Shown: one piece after another, positions 12,685 through 12,751 of the stretch
How positions within the stretch are numbered: the first letter of the stretch is position 1
Layout: the number at the start of each line of letters is the position of its first letter
NCBI GenBank assembly: GCA_028684915.1
Contig: JAQUEZ010000172.1
Span: forward strand, 1-12,751
Direction: 5' to 3'
DNA: 12,751 nucleotides
From: Desulfobulbus sp.
Lineage (GTDB): Bacteria; Desulfobacterota; Desulfobulbia; Desulfobulbales; Desulfobulbaceae
Notes under the pieces: model-generated
Databases searched by the model: none
Told to the model about the DNA's origin: nothing
What the model saw: the letters and a program-made list of their open reading frames with translations, nothing else
Position numbers and translations under genes: made by a program

Positions 12685-12719
12685 AGGCGATTTCAAGGCA
12701 ACTTGATTTCGCCTTTTTT
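12685..12719 (+). terminator. Intrinsic terminator after the tRNA fragment
   Basis: AGGCGATTTCAAG (12685-12697) pairs with CTTGATTTCGCCT (12702-12714), with a two-base internal mismatch and a GCAA loop, followed by a run of T to 12719. It lies 16 bases beyond the CCA end, where a tRNA terminator is expected. It probably belonged to the original tRNA-Pro gene and now also ends integrase readthrough. Confidence 0.8.
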
Positions 12720-12751
12720 GTTGTGCAACAAGGATGCTGGAAAAAAGCCGC

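Noticed and set aside
1..12751. CRISPR array, retron or diversity-generating element
   Set aside because: No regularly spaced repeats and no reverse transcriptase or Cas motifs were seen in any frame.

Overview
This window looks like the right-hand part of an integrated mobile element (genomic island or degenerate prophage) in a Gram-negative bacterium. Several protein types suggest a Desulfobacterota/Desulfuromonadales-like host: an SNase fused to an Ada-type metal-binding tail, a stand-alone HsdR_N-type protein, and a DUF2335-integrase module. That taxonomic reading is inference from family impressions, not a search. No CRISPR array, complete IS element, rRNA or intact tRNA gene was seen.

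Layout. (1) Positions 1-2175 are a phage-like control region. A divergent repressor/Cro-type pair (1690-2175 + and 1421-1630 -) flanks an operator with a perfect 11-bp inverted repeat. Leftward from the Cro-type gene run a translationally coupled unknown gene, a phage-type regulatory gene (101-529), and a gene cut by the window edge (1-93). A small Cys-containing gene (723-980, +) lies against this direction, behind a terminator-like element and a hairpin that covers its ribosome binding site. (2) Positions 2381-5231 hold four rightward genes with AT-rich spacers: a stand-alone restriction-endonuclease-like protein (HsdR_N type), a glycine-zipper-like small protein, a secreted thermonuclease with an Ada-like Cys tail, and an HU/IHF-family protein. 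(3) Positions 5465-10311 are a leftward five-gene chromate-resistance operon: chrB regulator, HD-domain protein, MFS transporter, chrA efflux protein, rhodanese. It is read from a good sigma70-type promoter that overlaps the chrB start region. (4) Positions 10880-12607 are a tightly overlapping three-gene rightward module: a conserved small protein, a DUF2335 membrane protein, and a tyrosine recombinase. (5) Positions 12625-12669 are the 3' half of a tRNA-Pro(CGG) gene, starting at the anticodon loop, followed by a terminator. This is best read as the displaced attachment-site copy marking the right end of the element, with chromosome beyond.

How it fits together: the integrase module would insert the element at tRNA-Pro, possibly helped by the element-encoded IHF-like protein. 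The repressor/Cro pair would set a dormant or active state. Chromate resistance is the clear cargo. The nuclease-like genes beside the repressor sit where phages often carry accessory or exclusion genes. The strongest leads are the unusual content of the chr operon (HD fusion and MFS between chrB and chrA), two promoters placed so that chrB and the first integration-module gene are probably leaderless, two hairpins that hide ribosome binding sites, and the uncharacterised accessory cluster at 2381-4737.
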